Source: Chitinophagaceae bacterium
GTDB taxonomy: Bacteria; Bacteroidota; Bacteroidia; Chitinophagales; Chitinophagaceae
Reading direction: 5' to 3'
DNA length: 64,000 nt
NCBI GenBank assembly: GCA_020403455.1
Contig: JADBXP010000019.1
Location: forward strand, 1-64,000
The position numbers were made by a program, and so were the translations under genes. This document shows, piece by piece, positions 54,207 through 63,032 of the stretch. Within the stretch, counting starts at the first letter, position 1. Every line of letters begins with the position of its first letter. The notes beneath the pieces are model-generated. The model was given only the letters and a program-made list of their open reading frames with translations, was not told where the DNA came from and did not search any database.

Positions 54207-55403
54207 TTATTCAAAAAAATAAGCCAAACTTCCACCCACCCAGGTTTTGTCTTTGTTGTATCGAACGCCAATCATTTTTCCCTTACTCAAACGGGCCAGG
54301 TTGTTCACTGCAACGGGACGTGCTGTTCCTTCTTTCCAAAAATAGAATAAACGTATTTCAGCTTTCGCCGGTCCGTCGGGTGTAGTAATCACATCGGCAT
54401 ATTTCACTTTGCGCTGAAGGATCCAATTTTCCGGGTCTTCGATTTTTTTCAAATCCTCCAAATGTAAATCAATGATTACTCCCTGACCTGCAAATGAAAA
54501 CAGAGGTTTCAGCACATAGTTGTTCAGATCTTGCGGTATCTCTTTTATATCAGAGAGAAAGTGGGTAACAGGAACATAAGGATGGTGCAGGTAGGGCAGG
54601 GTGTGTTTGCTGATGCGGTAAAACCAATTGGGGTGTGGTACCCATTCTACGTCTAACTCTTCCATCAACAGCTGACCTTTGGCTCTGATTTCCTCCGGTT
54701 GTTGTTGCAGTTCATCAAATATGATGCGGTTGTAAATGCGTTCCACCCGTATGCGCTTGCCTTCTTTTCGGTAGTACAATTGCTTCCCTTCCCGCTCTAA
54801 CTCTGTCAAGCATACAATTGAAATGCCGGTATATTGAGTAGTGCAATAAAAATCAATGCGGGTTTTTTGTTGGTGGGGGAATATCTCCAACAGTATAACC
54901 GATTCAGGTTCGTGCTTTCCGAGTATCATTTCCCGTAAAAATGCGTTGTAGCTTTCCGGAGTATATCCATTCAGATAGCTGCTGCAATGCTCAGGAATGG
55001 AAAAGTTACGGCGGGTAACTTCCTCGTGCCAAAGTTGATAACCAAAGAGACTGGGGAAACCCTGCATTTCAATAAGCTGTGGTTCATATTCTCCCGATGC
55101 ATTTTCACAGATACCAAAATCGAATACCAGGCATTGTGGATGTTTTTCATCACCGGGCACCCGGTAAGCAGCCGGAATAGCAGCTTCACTTTGCTGCAAG
55201 AATTCCGGAGCAACAATCACATCAATGATGTGCTCACAGGCTGAAAGCATTTTATCGCGGAAGTAGGCAGGAATAAATACCGGCGTTTCTGCTACCCGAA
55301 AATCGAGTGCCCCAGGATAGGGTGCCTGTAATTCCTGCAGGTAACGTTGGTAAGTTGCTTCACTGAAAGAGGCATTGAATGTTTGGCGCAATTCAGGTAT
55401 CAT
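54207..55403 (-). CDS. ATP-grasp-like protein
   Basis: This is a 398-aa protein. The second half has features of an ATP-grasp fold: YVLKPLFSFAGQGVIIDLHL (Lys plus Gly-rich loop, about 300), WILQRKVKYADVI (hinge), AEIRLFYFW and NNLARLSKGKMIGV (metal-binding Glu and Asn-x-Arg). The N-terminal half is unfamiliar. ATP-grasp enzymes join a carboxylate to an amine using ATP. It is the last gene of a minus-strand operon with a glutamine amidotransferase-like gene and an M42 peptidase, so a ligase for a peptide or amide is possible (inference). Confidence 0.72.
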   Translation of the reverse strand: MIPELRQTFNASFSEATYQRYLQELQAPYPGALDFRVAETPVFIPAYFRDKMLSACEHIIDVIVAPEFLQQSEAAIPAAYRVPGDEKHPQCLVFDFGICENASGEYEPQLIEMQGFPSLFGYQLWHEEVTRRNFSIPEHCSSYLNGYTPESYNAFLREMILGKHEPESVILLEIFPHQQKTRIDFYCTTQYTGISIVCLTELEREGKQLYYRKEGKRIRVERIYNRIIFDELQQQPEEIRAKGQLLMEELDVEWVPHPNWFYRISKHTLPYLHHPYVPVTHFLSDIKEIPQDLNNYVLKPLFSFAGQGVIIDLHLEDLKKIEDPENWILQRKVKYADVITTPDGPAKAEIRLFYFWKEGTARPVAVNNLARLSKGKMIGVRYNKDKTWVGGSLAYFFE

Positions 55404-55451
55404 GAAAAATGCATTGTACAGGAAAATTACTGCATTAATGCCAAAAACTTA

Positions 55452-56306
55452 TCACAAAGAAATGGCAGGTACTGCCTCTGTTGCGTGGTTCAGGAAATTA
55501 GGCAACACATGCGTATAGGTCCACAGAATTTTATCAGGGTCTTGTAGATGTTCCACCATGCTGGTCCATTTCGCTTCACCGTGGTTTTCAATGATGGTGG
55601 CTTTTTTGTCTGCCCGCTGCAGATACATTTGCATACCTTCAGCATCTGCTTCCGGGTGGAACTGGGTGCCGATGAAATAGGGATTGAAACGCACGGCCAT
55701 CATCGCCCGTTCATACGGAACATGGGGACGATTTTTTTCAATAGCAAGGATATGTGCCCCCAATTCCCGCATGCGTGCGTGTTTGGGTTGGATGACTTGA
55801 AAATCGCGGCTGTCCACACTGTAAAAAGGATCTTTCAAGCCCTCGAACACAGGTTCATGGTGACCTTCTTCCAGGAGGTGGATGGGAAAGATACCAAAGG
55901 CAGTGGATTTTCTGGGGCATACTTCACCGATACCAAAATAGCGACAGGCCAACTGAAAACTGTGACAGATAAAGAGGATATGTTTGGGTGTACCCTTACC
56001 TGAACGATTATAGGAGTCGATGTTTTTTATCCAATCAAAATATTTGTTCTCCCAGGAACTGCCTGCTGATTCCAACGGAGAACCCGGTCCGCCGCTCGAA
56101 ATATAGACATCATAGGAAGTGTCAGGCAGTTGCTCCTGTTGTCTTACTTCAAACTCATGTAATTCAACGAAGCATTCCTGTGCTTGTCCCCATTCCTGAA
56201 TCAAGCTTCTCAAGCAGCGCATACCCTCATTGGGTACGCCCTCGTACAGGTCGAGCAATGCAATCCTAATAACAGGTGCAGAAGTAGAATGTGAACTGCT
56301 CTCCAT
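55452..56306 (-). CDS. Class I glutamine amidotransferase-like protein
   Basis: This is a 284-aa protein. The nucleophile elbow ILFICHSFQLACRYFG (Cys about 120) and the His-Glu pair GTQFHPEADAEGM (about 215) fit the GATase1 triad; YISSGGPGSPLES is the oxyanion loop. There is no synthetase domain attached. It overlaps the M42 gene by one base (TAATG) and is followed by the ATP-grasp-like gene, which could be the acceptor partner for ammonia. Confidence 0.88.
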   Translation of the reverse strand: MESSSHSTSAPVIRIALLDLYEGVPNEGMRCLRSLIQEWGQAQECFVELHEFEVRQQEQLPDTSYDVYISSGGPGSPLESAGSSWENKYFDWIKNIDSYNRSGKGTPKHILFICHSFQLACRYFGIGEVCPRKSTAFGIFPIHLLEEGHHEPVFEGLKDPFYSVDSRDFQVIQPKHARMRELGAHILAIEKNRPHVPYERAMMAVRFNPYFIGTQFHPEADAEGMQMYLQRADKKATIIENHGEAKWTSMVEHLQDPDKILWTYTHVLPNFLNHATEAVPAISL

Positions 56307-57427
56307 TATTTGAAATAGCTCAGGTTGGTTTGAGGCGTCAATGTCAGCAGGGTCTCATACATGAGTCGGATGGTGTCTTCTACATCTTTCTTGTGCAGCA
56401 TTTCAACGGTGGTATGCATGTAGCGCAATGGGATGGAAATGAGAACGGAAGGACATCCATCATTGGCATAGGCAAAGCTATCGGTGTCGGTGCCTGTACT
56501 TCTGCTCAGGGTGCGGAATTGAACCGGAATCTTCTTTTGTTCGGCCACTGTTTCCACTACCTGCAACAATTTATTATGAATCGCAGGTGCATAGGCAAGG
56601 GAAGGTCCTTTGCCACAATGAATATCACCTTCCACGATTTTGCTGATCATGGGGGTATTGGTATCGTGTGTTACATCGGTGATGATAGCAATATTGGGTT
56701 GAATTCGGCGCGCGATCATTTCTGCGCCACGTAAGCCAATTTCTTCCTGAACAGCATTGACTACATAAAGACCGTAGGGCAATTTCTTTTTATTTTCTTT
56801 CAGTAGGCGGGCCACCTCAGCGATCATGAAGCCACCGATGCGGTTATCGAAGGCACGGCCGATGAAAAAATCATAGGCCAGTTCATCGAAACCTTCTTCA
56901 TAGGTAACCACCGCACCGATGTGTATTCCCAATGATTCTACCTCTTTTTTACTGCGGGCACCGCAATCAAGGCAAAGGTTATCTACCCGCGGTTGTGCTT
57001 CTTTTTGGTCTGGTTGAGAAAGGCGGGTATGTATTGCGGGCCAGCCGAAAACAGCTTTAACCGGGCCTTTTTTTCCGTGTATCCACACGCGTTTGGCGGG
57101 AGCCACCTGATGGTCAACACCACCATTGCGTTTCAGGTAAATCAATCCCTGGTCATTGATGTAATTCACGAACCAGGAGATTTCATCGGCATGGGCTTCC
57201 AGCACTATTTTGAAGGGGGCAGACGGATTGATCACGCCCACAGCAGTACCGTAGGGATCGGTAATGAAGGTATCGATGTAGGGCTTCACATATTCCATCC
57301 ATACTTTTTGTCCTCCACTTTCGAAGCCAACGGGAGAAGGGGTATTGATGTAATTTTTGAGGAAGTTCATGGACTGCTCTGTCAGCAGCGACTTTTCTTT
57401 CTTTTTTCCGGCAGTTTTCTTAGACAT
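56306..57427 (-). CDS. M42 family metallopeptidase
   Basis: This is a 373-aa protein. Metal ligands and catalytic residues fit the M42 aminopeptidase fold: LEAHADEISWFVNY, GRAFDNRIGGFM, AVQEEIGLRGAEMI (catalytic Glu) and SRSTGTDTDSFAYAN. It forms large oligomers in the cytoplasm and trims peptides. It has one-base translational coupling to the downstream amidotransferase gene and lies 4 bases behind the UbiA-like gene. Confidence 0.94.
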   Translation of the reverse strand: MSKKTAGKKKEKSLLTEQSMNFLKNYINTPSPVGFESGGQKVWMEYVKPYIDTFITDPYGTAVGVINPSAPFKIVLEAHADEISWFVNYINDQGLIYLKRNGGVDHQVAPAKRVWIHGKKGPVKAVFGWPAIHTRLSQPDQKEAQPRVDNLCLDCGARSKKEVESLGIHIGAVVTYEEGFDELAYDFFIGRAFDNRIGGFMIAEVARLLKENKKKLPYGLYVVNAVQEEIGLRGAEMIARRIQPNIAIITDVTHDTNTPMISKIVEGDIHCGKGPSLAYAPAIHNKLLQVVETVAEQKKIPVQFRTLSRSTGTDTDSFAYANDGCPSVLISIPLRYMHTTVEMLHKKDVEDTIRLMYETLLTLTPQTNLSYFK

Positions 57428-57431
57428 GCGA

Positions 57432-58340
57432 TCAGTGGGTTAAAAGGTGAGCGGAAATGCCAAACAATGCTTTCACCGGTAGTAGTCCGTCTATCAGCCA
57501 CAGATAGAAAAGTACGGGCGTATTCCGGTTCAGCGATCGGCATGCAAATATCAGTAAAACCCATGGAATACAGTTCAGTAAGGCAGCTGCCGGTGGATAA
57601 CCTGTTTGCAGGGAAGGAAGGATTTCCAAAACAGAACCGGTGATGCTGATGGGAATTATCAGTCGAACCAGCAGATTTTCCATGCCAATGCGGATGGCCC
57701 ATGTTTTTAGTTGCTGGTTGTGATCTGCATCGAAGTCTTTGATGTCGAACAGCATACCGATGGCTGTGAAGAATAAGGTTTGCTGTGTGAACAAGAGCAG
57801 GACAGATGGCGAAGGGATGAAAGGGGTTGTTGGAGGTTGACTCCACCAGAAGGGAATGAGCACTGAGCATCCGCTCCATACCAATGCGATGATAATGGGT
57901 TTGATCCAGCCATATTGCCGAAGGTTCATACGTGAATGACCGGGTTGAATGCCACCGTAATAAAGGAGAGCGAGTAAGGGAAATAGCCAGGCGGGCCAGT
58001 TGGAGCTTGGTGGAAGAGTAAACAGGCGGCCTGCAAGAGGCAGGAGGAAAGGAAGACTGAGGAAGAGCAGAACACCGGAAAGGATAAGTTGGCTGCTGAT
58101 CAAGAAGCGACGATTTTTCCGGTACCAAATGATCCGATCATCGGTTGGGGTGGCTGTGGGTGCTGAACTCAGGTAAGCATGGGTATAGAAAAGGAGAGTA
58201 GCAATGCAGAGAATGAGGAAGAGTTGTGGTTGTGGGGGAAGATCTAGAACGATGGATGTTTGCAGGAGCAAGGTGAAAAGGCAAAAAGCATAGAAGAGGT
58301 TGCTATAAAACAACAGGCGGGTGAAGCCGGAGGAGCTCAT
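57432..58340 (-). CDS. UbiA-like prenyltransferase family membrane protein
   Basis: This is a 302-aa protein with about eight membrane helices. The second Asp-rich motif is present as DIKDFDADHNQQLKTWA. The first motif (NDxxDxxxD) is not recognisable in the expected loop (YTHAYLSSAPTATPTDD), so it may be a divergent or non-catalytic member. It starts one base inside the end of the lipoprotein gene and precedes the M42 gene. Confidence 0.78.
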   Translation of the reverse strand: MSSSGFTRLLFYSNLFYAFCLFTLLLQTSIVLDLPPQPQLFLILCIATLLFYTHAYLSSAPTATPTDDRIIWYRKNRRFLISSQLILSGVLLFLSLPFLLPLAGRLFTLPPSSNWPAWLFPLLALLYYGGIQPGHSRMNLRQYGWIKPIIIALVWSGCSVLIPFWWSQPPTTPFIPSPSVLLLFTQQTLFFTAIGMLFDIKDFDADHNQQLKTWAIRIGMENLLVRLIIPISITGSVLEILPSLQTGYPPAAALLNCIPWVLLIFACRSLNRNTPVLFYLWLIDGLLPVKALFGISAHLLTH

Positions 58341-58807
58341 TATCTCAGGAGGATGATGGGTGGTGATACGAGGGTATCACTTATATTTTTAGCTTTATCC
58401 CGCAGCCAGAATTTGAAAGTGGCTGTATCATTTCTATTACCACATCCTGAGATAACCGGGTAGTTCCCGATGTTGGCATTGTAGGCAAATCCGATTTCCA
58501 ATACGCCTTCCTGATTAGGAACTGAGGTGAAGTCCGGTACTTTGTTTTTAGAGATGAATTGAACTCCGGGTGAGTTGGGACAAACCTTCGAAATTTTCTG
58601 TACCCAGAGTGTATCTTGAACATCACCTTCTTTGTCGGTGAAGCGAATTTCAAAAAACAGAACCGGATTGGTGGTACTGAGGGTGGTGTTGCTGATATTT
58701 TTGAAGCTTATTTGAGGTTTGGTAGTGAAGGTTGTTTTATCACATCCCATGACAATGAATAGCAGTAGGCCGGTAATAATAAGTAATTTTGTTCCCTGAA
58801 GCTTCAT
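58340..58807 (-). CDS. Hypothetical lipoprotein
   Basis: This is a 155-aa protein with a lipoprotein signal (LIITGLLLFIVMGCDKTT, Cys about 22). The mature part is predicted beta-rich, with the phrase FFEIRFTDKEGDVQDTLWVQ resembling Bacteroidota extracytoplasmic Ig-like lipoproteins. It is the first gene of the minus-strand operon that continues to the ATP-grasp-like gene. No named family is recognised. Confidence 0.82.
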   Translation of the reverse strand: MKLQGTKLLIITGLLLFIVMGCDKTTFTTKPQISFKNISNTTLSTTNPVLFFEIRFTDKEGDVQDTLWVQKISKVCPNSPGVQFISKNKVPDFTSVPNQEGVLEIGFAYNANIGNYPVISGCGNRNDTATFKFWLRDKAKNISDTLVSPPIILLR

Positions 58808-58811
58808 ATTT

Positions 58812-58819
58812 CAAATTTA
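58812..58819 (-). promoter_or_regulatory. -7 promoter box of the lipoprotein/M42 operon
   Basis: TAAATTTG on the minus strand fits TAnnTTTG and ends 4 bases before ATG 58807. Confidence 0.5.
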
Positions 58820-58849
58820 GTTAAAACCGGACAATACCCGGTGCTGTGT

Positions 58850-59824
58850 ATGATAGATGTTAACAATATTTTCTCGGTTGGGCCGCAAAATTTGGAGGAA
58901 ATCGCATTGACAACCTTTCAGTTCCAGTATGAGAACAATGGATTGTATCGAATCTGGTGTGATCGGTTGGGACGAACTCCTGCATCGGTAAGATACGTGG
59001 AGGATATTCCGGCGCTGCCTGTATCTTTTTATAAGTCCGATCGGGTAGTGACGACGGAGTTTGAGTCGGAGGTTATTTTTCGCAGTAGCGGAACTACGGG
59101 AACGACGGGGAGTTTCCATCATGTGAAGGATGTTGGAATGTATAGAGAGAGTTACAGTCGTGGTTTTCGCAGGATGTATGGAGAGCCTGCTGATTGGTGT
59201 ATTCTGGGGTTGTTGCCATCTTATTTGGAGCGTGGAGATTCATCGCTGGTGAATATGGTGCAGGGTTTGTTGCAGCAGAGTGGTCATGTGCTCGGTGGCT
59301 TTTTTCTGCAGGATTGGGAGGAGTTGGCGGGAAGGCTGGACAAGTTAGAGGCAGAAGGACAAAAGACTTTGCTGATAGGGGTTACTTATGCTTTATTGGA
59401 TTTTGCTGAGCGGCATCCAATGGAGTTGCGTCATACGGTGGTGATGGAGACTGGGGGGATGAAGGGGAGGAGGGAAGAGTTGACCAGGTCTGAGGTGCAT
59501 GATCGGTTGAAGTTGGCTTTTGGTTTGGGGGAAGTACATTCAGAGTATGGGATGACGGAGTTGTTGAGTCAGGCATATTCGAAGGGTGGGGGAAGGTTTG
59601 TTTGTCCGCCCTGGATGCGGGTGTTGGTGCGGGATGAGCGGGATCCTTTGGCGGTGATGAAGGAGGGGGAGGGTGTTTTGCAGGTGGTGGATTTAGCGAA
59701 TTGCTATAGTTGTTCATTCATAGCTACGGAGGATGTGGGGTGTGTGTATGGGGATGGCAGTTTTGAGGTATGGGGCAGGCAGGACGATGCCGATTTGCGG
59801 GGCTGCAGTTTGCTTGCGGTGTAG
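58850..59824 (+). CDS. LuxE-like acyl-protein synthetase
   Basis: This is 324 aa from ATG 58850; GTG 58841 is the track start. The adenylate-forming text SEVIFRSSGTTGTTGSFHHV is the P-loop-like motif of the LuxE/acyl-protein synthetase family, and HSEYGMTELLSQAYSKGGG is the second. It should activate or transfer acyl groups. It is divergent to the lipoprotein operon. GC at third positions drifts high toward the end. Confidence 0.88.
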   Translation: MIDVNNIFSVGPQNLEEIALTTFQFQYENNGLYRIWCDRLGRTPASVRYVEDIPALPVSFYKSDRVVTTEFESEVIFRSSGTTGTTGSFHHVKDVGMYRESYSRGFRRMYGEPADWCILGLLPSYLERGDSSLVNMVQGLLQQSGHVLGGFFLQDWEELAGRLDKLEAEGQKTLLIGVTYALLDFAERHPMELRHTVVMETGGMKGRREELTRSEVHDRLKLAFGLGEVHSEYGMTELLSQAYSKGGGRFVCPPWMRVLVRDERDPLAVMKEGEGVLQVVDLANCYSCSFIATEDVGCVYGDGSFEVWGRQDDADLRGCSLLAV

Positions 59825-59832
59825 TGAAAAAC

Positions 59833-59863
59833 TTGGTTAAAAATTGCTTTTATCGTATATTTG
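59833..59863 (+). promoter_or_regulatory. Promoter of tRNA-Leu
   Basis: TTGG, 19 bases of spacer, then TATATTTG fit the Bacteroidota -33/-7 pattern. The -7 box ends 37 bases before the tRNA. Confidence 0.7.
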
Positions 59864-59900
59864 CACCCCTGTTAGTTAAGGCAACTTTTCTGATAGTTGG

Positions 59901-59984
59901 GCCCAGATGGCGAAATTGGTAGACGCACTGTGTTCAGGTCGCAGCGCCTTCACGGGTGTGCTGGTTCGAATCCAGTTCTGGGCA
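59901..59984 (+). tRNA. tRNA-Leu (CAG anticodon)
   Basis: The acceptor stem is GCCCAGA/TCTGGGC with discriminator A. The anticodon stem CTGTG/CGCAG encloses the loop TTCAGGT with anticodon CAG. The T arm is CTGGTTCGAATCCAG. A long variable arm (CGCCTTCACGGGTG) is present, as expected for a class II tRNA. No CCA is encoded. Confidence 0.95.
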
Positions 59985-59989
59985 CAAAG

Positions 59990-60019
59990 GCCCCAACACG
60001 CAGTGTTGAGGGCTTTTTT
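59990..60019 (+). terminator. Terminator behind tRNA-Leu
   Basis: GCCCCAACAC-GCA-GTGTTGAGGGC stem followed by six T. Confidence 0.75.
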
Positions 60020-60594
60020 ATTTGGCGCGGGGCAAGCTTGCTTGCCCGAGCAGCCAAATAAAAGCCCGTCACGGCGAAGCCGTGGGGCCTTTGGGTAAGC
60101 CCCTCGTAGAAGTCTCTGGATCATCGGAGATAATCCACTTAGATAAGCAAGCTAAAACGCCCAAACACTACGAAGTAGTGTGGAGGAAAGGCCAGCGTGA
60201 GTGTGGGTTTGAGTGTGAAGGAGAAAATTATCCTTACACTCAAACTCAAACTCACTCTTTTTTTTGTGGGTTTGAGTAGGAACGCTTCACTTTGGCCTTT
60301 TCTTCACATGCTCCAGAGGGCGCACAAGCTCAAACCCACACTCAAACTTCCTTCCTCGCAAAGTCTTCCGACGTAGGAGGCGACTTTGCGCTTCGGAGTT
60401 AAACTCATCTTCGATTTATAAAATATTTCTTTTTCCACATAATCATCCGGCAATGCATAAAAGTAATCATCAATAAAAAATTCCATCCTGGAAGATAACT
60501 TACGCCTTAGGATGACTTTAAAAGGAATAAGATTAATTTATACCCGTAATCAACCTCAATCTCACACTCACTCTGGCTTTCTTCCGGCGACCAG
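60020..60594 (+). other. Intergenic region with CACTCAAACTC tracts
   Basis: No convincing gene is present; the 60-aa minus ORF at 60304 is weak. GAGTGTGGGTTTGAGTGTGA and ACACTCAAACTCAAACTCAC (about 60200-60256) form an imperfect inverted pair followed by a T run. A CAATCTCACACTCACTCTGG tract lies directly before the RHS gene. The same kind of tract precedes the RHS blocks at 1560, 3450 and 8390. Confidence 0.5.
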
Positions 60595-62007
60595 ATGAAT
60601 ATCCGTGCCAATGCCTATTACCGATTTAATGGTGCTAGTGCCGGTATGCCATCCAATCCGTTCAATGAATTACTGGCAGCTTTGGCAACCAGTATACAGG
60701 GGGTAACGGGTGGCAAGTTTGGATTGCAGCAGGGGCAGAGTTCGAGTGTGCTAGGGCCGGGCATTACCGACCTCTTACAACGCCAAACCGATCAATCCAC
60801 TGGCAGCACTCGACCAAAGGCATTCCTCAATTGGGTATTGTTGGATGAGCAGTTTAAAATCGTAAACACCTCCACCGGTTTTGAGCCTGTGGGTTCCGAC
60901 GTGGAGTTTAAAACCTTTGTAAAAACCGGTTTGCCGATTTCACAAAATGGGTATCTTTATGTGTACACGAGCAATGAGAGTCCGGTTGATGTGTTCTTTG
61001 ATAATTTACAGGTTACGCATGTGAGAGGGCCTCTTCTCGAAGAGTCGCATTATTATCCGTTTGGGTTGACGATGGCAGGCATCTCCGCAAAAGGTGCCGG
61101 TAAAACCGAGAATAAATTCAAATACAACGGCAAAGAATTACAGAATAAAGAGTTTAGTGATGGTAGTGGGTTGGAGTTGTATGATTATGGGGCGAGGATG
61201 TATGATGGGCAGATTGGTAGGTTCTTTACACAAGACAGGTATGCAGAAAAATATTATGCGGGCAGTCCTTACAGCTATGCTGCAAACAATCCAATAATGT
61301 TCATTGATGTAAATGGCGATAGCATAAATGTGGCTGAACAATATAGAGGACAATTTGGGCAAGCTCTTGAAAGTGTCTTTGGTGCAAACTCAAAGAATTT
61401 TAGTTACAATGCGTCCGGCAATCTTATTTATAATGGGGACACAAAATCCTTTAGTAAGGAAGAGTTGGCTGTATTCAATCAGATGAATGGTGTTATGGGT
61501 GAATCAACAATAACCAATCTTATCTATGAAAGCAGCTATACATTTAAGGATAAAGAGGGTAATTCAATTACAATTGACCCGAGTAAATCTGGTGGCGAGG
61601 GAACCCTTGTAGCAAAAGAAAATCCTACTCTTACTAAGAATTATATAATCATTGACCCCAAAGCTGCAACAACTCTTACAGGTGTTTATGAAGTTACTGA
61701 TGGATATTATAATCATAAAAGAAACGGTACTCTTCCAAGACCGACTGACCCGCCTAACATTAATATCAATAATAGTGTGACAACTTCACCTGGAAATTTA
61801 ACGCTGCATGGAATAGGACATATTATTAATGGTGGAAAGCGGCAGGATAGGGTATTAGACTTTGATAATGCTACCAGGGCAATCAATAAGACAAAGAATG
61901 CTGATGGAACATTTACGCCTAGTCCATTGACACCAAGAAAGTACGATGAAACCCATAACAAAACTGTTATTAAAGGTTCGGGTTCATTGGGAGATAAGAG
62001 AGATTAA
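60595..62007 (+). CDS. 5'-truncated RHS protein with metallopeptidase-like tip
   Basis: This is a 470-aa protein. The first 150 residues look like the middle of a large RHS/DUF6443-type protein ([20 protein letters not shown]) without a signal peptide, so the gene is 5'-truncated. RHS core is about 155-240 ([58 protein letters not shown]). The C-terminal tip has [20 protein letters not shown] followed by DFDNATR, which resembles a zinc-peptidase toxin with HExxH and a downstream ligand, but the catalytic Glu is Gly (codon GGA). The tip may be inactive. Confidence 0.82.
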   Translation: MNIRANAYYRFNGASAGMPSNPFNELLAALATSIQGVTGGKFGLQQGQSSSVLGPGITDLLQRQTDQSTGSTRPKAFLNWVLLDEQFKIVNTSTGFEPVGSDVEFKTFVKTGLPISQNGYLYVYTSNESPVDVFFDNLQVTHVRGPLLEESHYYPFGLTMAGISAKGAGKTENKFKYNGKELQNKEFSDGSGLELYDYGARMYDGQIGRFFTQDRYAEKYYAGSPYSYAANNPIMFIDVNGDSINVAEQYRGQFGQALESVFGANSKNFSYNASGNLIYNGDTKSFSKEELAVFNQMNGVMGESTITNLIYESSYTFKDKEGNSITIDPSKSGGEGTLVAKENPTLTKNYIIIDPKAATTLTGVYEVTDGYYNHKRNGTLPRPTDPPNININNSVTTSPGNLTLHGIGHIINGGKRQDRVLDFDNATRAINKTKNADGTFTPSPLTPRKYDETHNKTVIKGSGSLGDKRD

Positions 62008-62026
62008 TAAATCAACTTCATGTGCT

Positions 62027-62764
62027 ATGTATAATTTAAAGATGTTTGCTTGCAATTTGCTATTATGCATAACTACTTCTTTTGCTTTTGCTCAAACTAG
62101 TAGGACTGAATATTGTGCATGTAAAGAAGGTGATGAAATACAGGAGATGACTAAAGTTTATCCTGATAGTTTATACACTAACTATAGTCTGGATGCAACA
62201 GGCTTTGTAATTACCATCATCAATACAACTAAAGACACTTTGTATGTTTTTAATAGTTATATAGAGCCATCATTTTTAGGTTCGAAGTATCTGCATCGAA
62301 TTAACTCAAAAGATAAGTTATACAAAGTATCATTCTTGCCTTTAGTCCCTTATGTGTTTACGAAATACTCTGATGTTATAACAGATGAACCAATCATAGG
62401 TAATCATCAGATTGTGTATAATTTTTTTAAACTTCCACCAAGTACAACCCAAAAAATTAAGTTATCATACAATGATTTATTTAAAAGCAAAAACTCTGTG
62501 AGAAATGTCTCAAAAGATTATGATGTAAAGACCTTACATAAGTATAGCAAAAGATTACCACTGAAGTTTTGCACTACAAGCAACTTGAAAGGAAAATATA
62601 ATTTGCAATTTGAATTTGCTGTTTACAAAGCTATAGATCTATTGTGTGAACAATCCGCCTATTATTTACGAGAGCAGGTTTTTGATAAACAATCAAAAGA
62701 CTTTAAAATACTAATTGTTCCTGTAGAACTTGGCAACTATGAGTATCCGTTACTAAGCAAATAA
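62027..62764 (+). CDS. Exported candidate immunity protein
   Basis: This is 245 aa from ATG 62027, or 240 from 62042; the track start at 61946 overlaps the RHS gene and hides a signal peptide (MFACNLLLCITTSFAFAQ). The mature part is mixed with several cysteines near the N-terminus (YCACKEGDEIQ). No family is recognised. It lies 19 bases behind the RHS tip, so it is the expected immunity gene. Export implies the toxin acts in the periplasm. AT-rich like other cassette genes. Confidence 0.75.
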   Translation: MYNLKMFACNLLLCITTSFAFAQTSRTEYCACKEGDEIQEMTKVYPDSLYTNYSLDATGFVITIINTTKDTLYVFNSYIEPSFLGSKYLHRINSKDKLYKVSFLPLVPYVFTKYSDVITDEPIIGNHQIVYNFFKLPPSTTQKIKLSYNDLFKSKNSVRNVSKDYDVKTLHKYSKRLPLKFCTTSNLKGKYNLQFEFAVYKAIDLLCEQSAYYLREQVFDKQSKDFKILIVPVELGNYEYPLLSK

Positions 62765-62801
62765 TCATAGTAATATGCTGTCACTACAGATAAAAAGCTA
62801 A

Positions 62802-62830
62802 AATAAAGCCCGGCACTGCCGGGCTTTATT
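62802..62830 (+). terminator. Bidirectional terminator
   Basis: AATAAAGCCCGGCA-CTGCCGGGCTTTATT forms a long stem flanked by A and T runs on the two strands, placed between the candidate immunity gene and the IS3 element. Confidence 0.8.
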
Positions 62831-63032
62831 GTTTATGCGTAAGCTTTACCGGTTTTGGCATCCCTGATAACTGCATTGGCTAAGAAAATAAGTTTTCTTA
62901 CTCGCATTCTATCTTAAAAAAAAATAAATTAGGCTACAGCCTTCATGGTGTTGTAGGCTCCCCATTTTTAGTACACCATAAAAGTAGAATAATTTATCAT
63001 TGACCCTATCCCATTTTTCAGACACGCATAAT

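Noticed and set aside
57382-58128. 248-aa minus-strand ORF in another frame of the UbiA-like gene
   Set aside because: The UbiA-like frame shows membrane helices and the DIKDFDAD motif and is translationally coupled to its neighbours; the other frame has none of these.
60304-60486. 60-aa minus-strand ORF (MEFFIDDYFYALPDDYVEKE) as a gene
   Set aside because: The first half looks protein-like, but the second half is repeat-derived intergenic sequence. There is no promoter or neighbour support; it may be a scrap.
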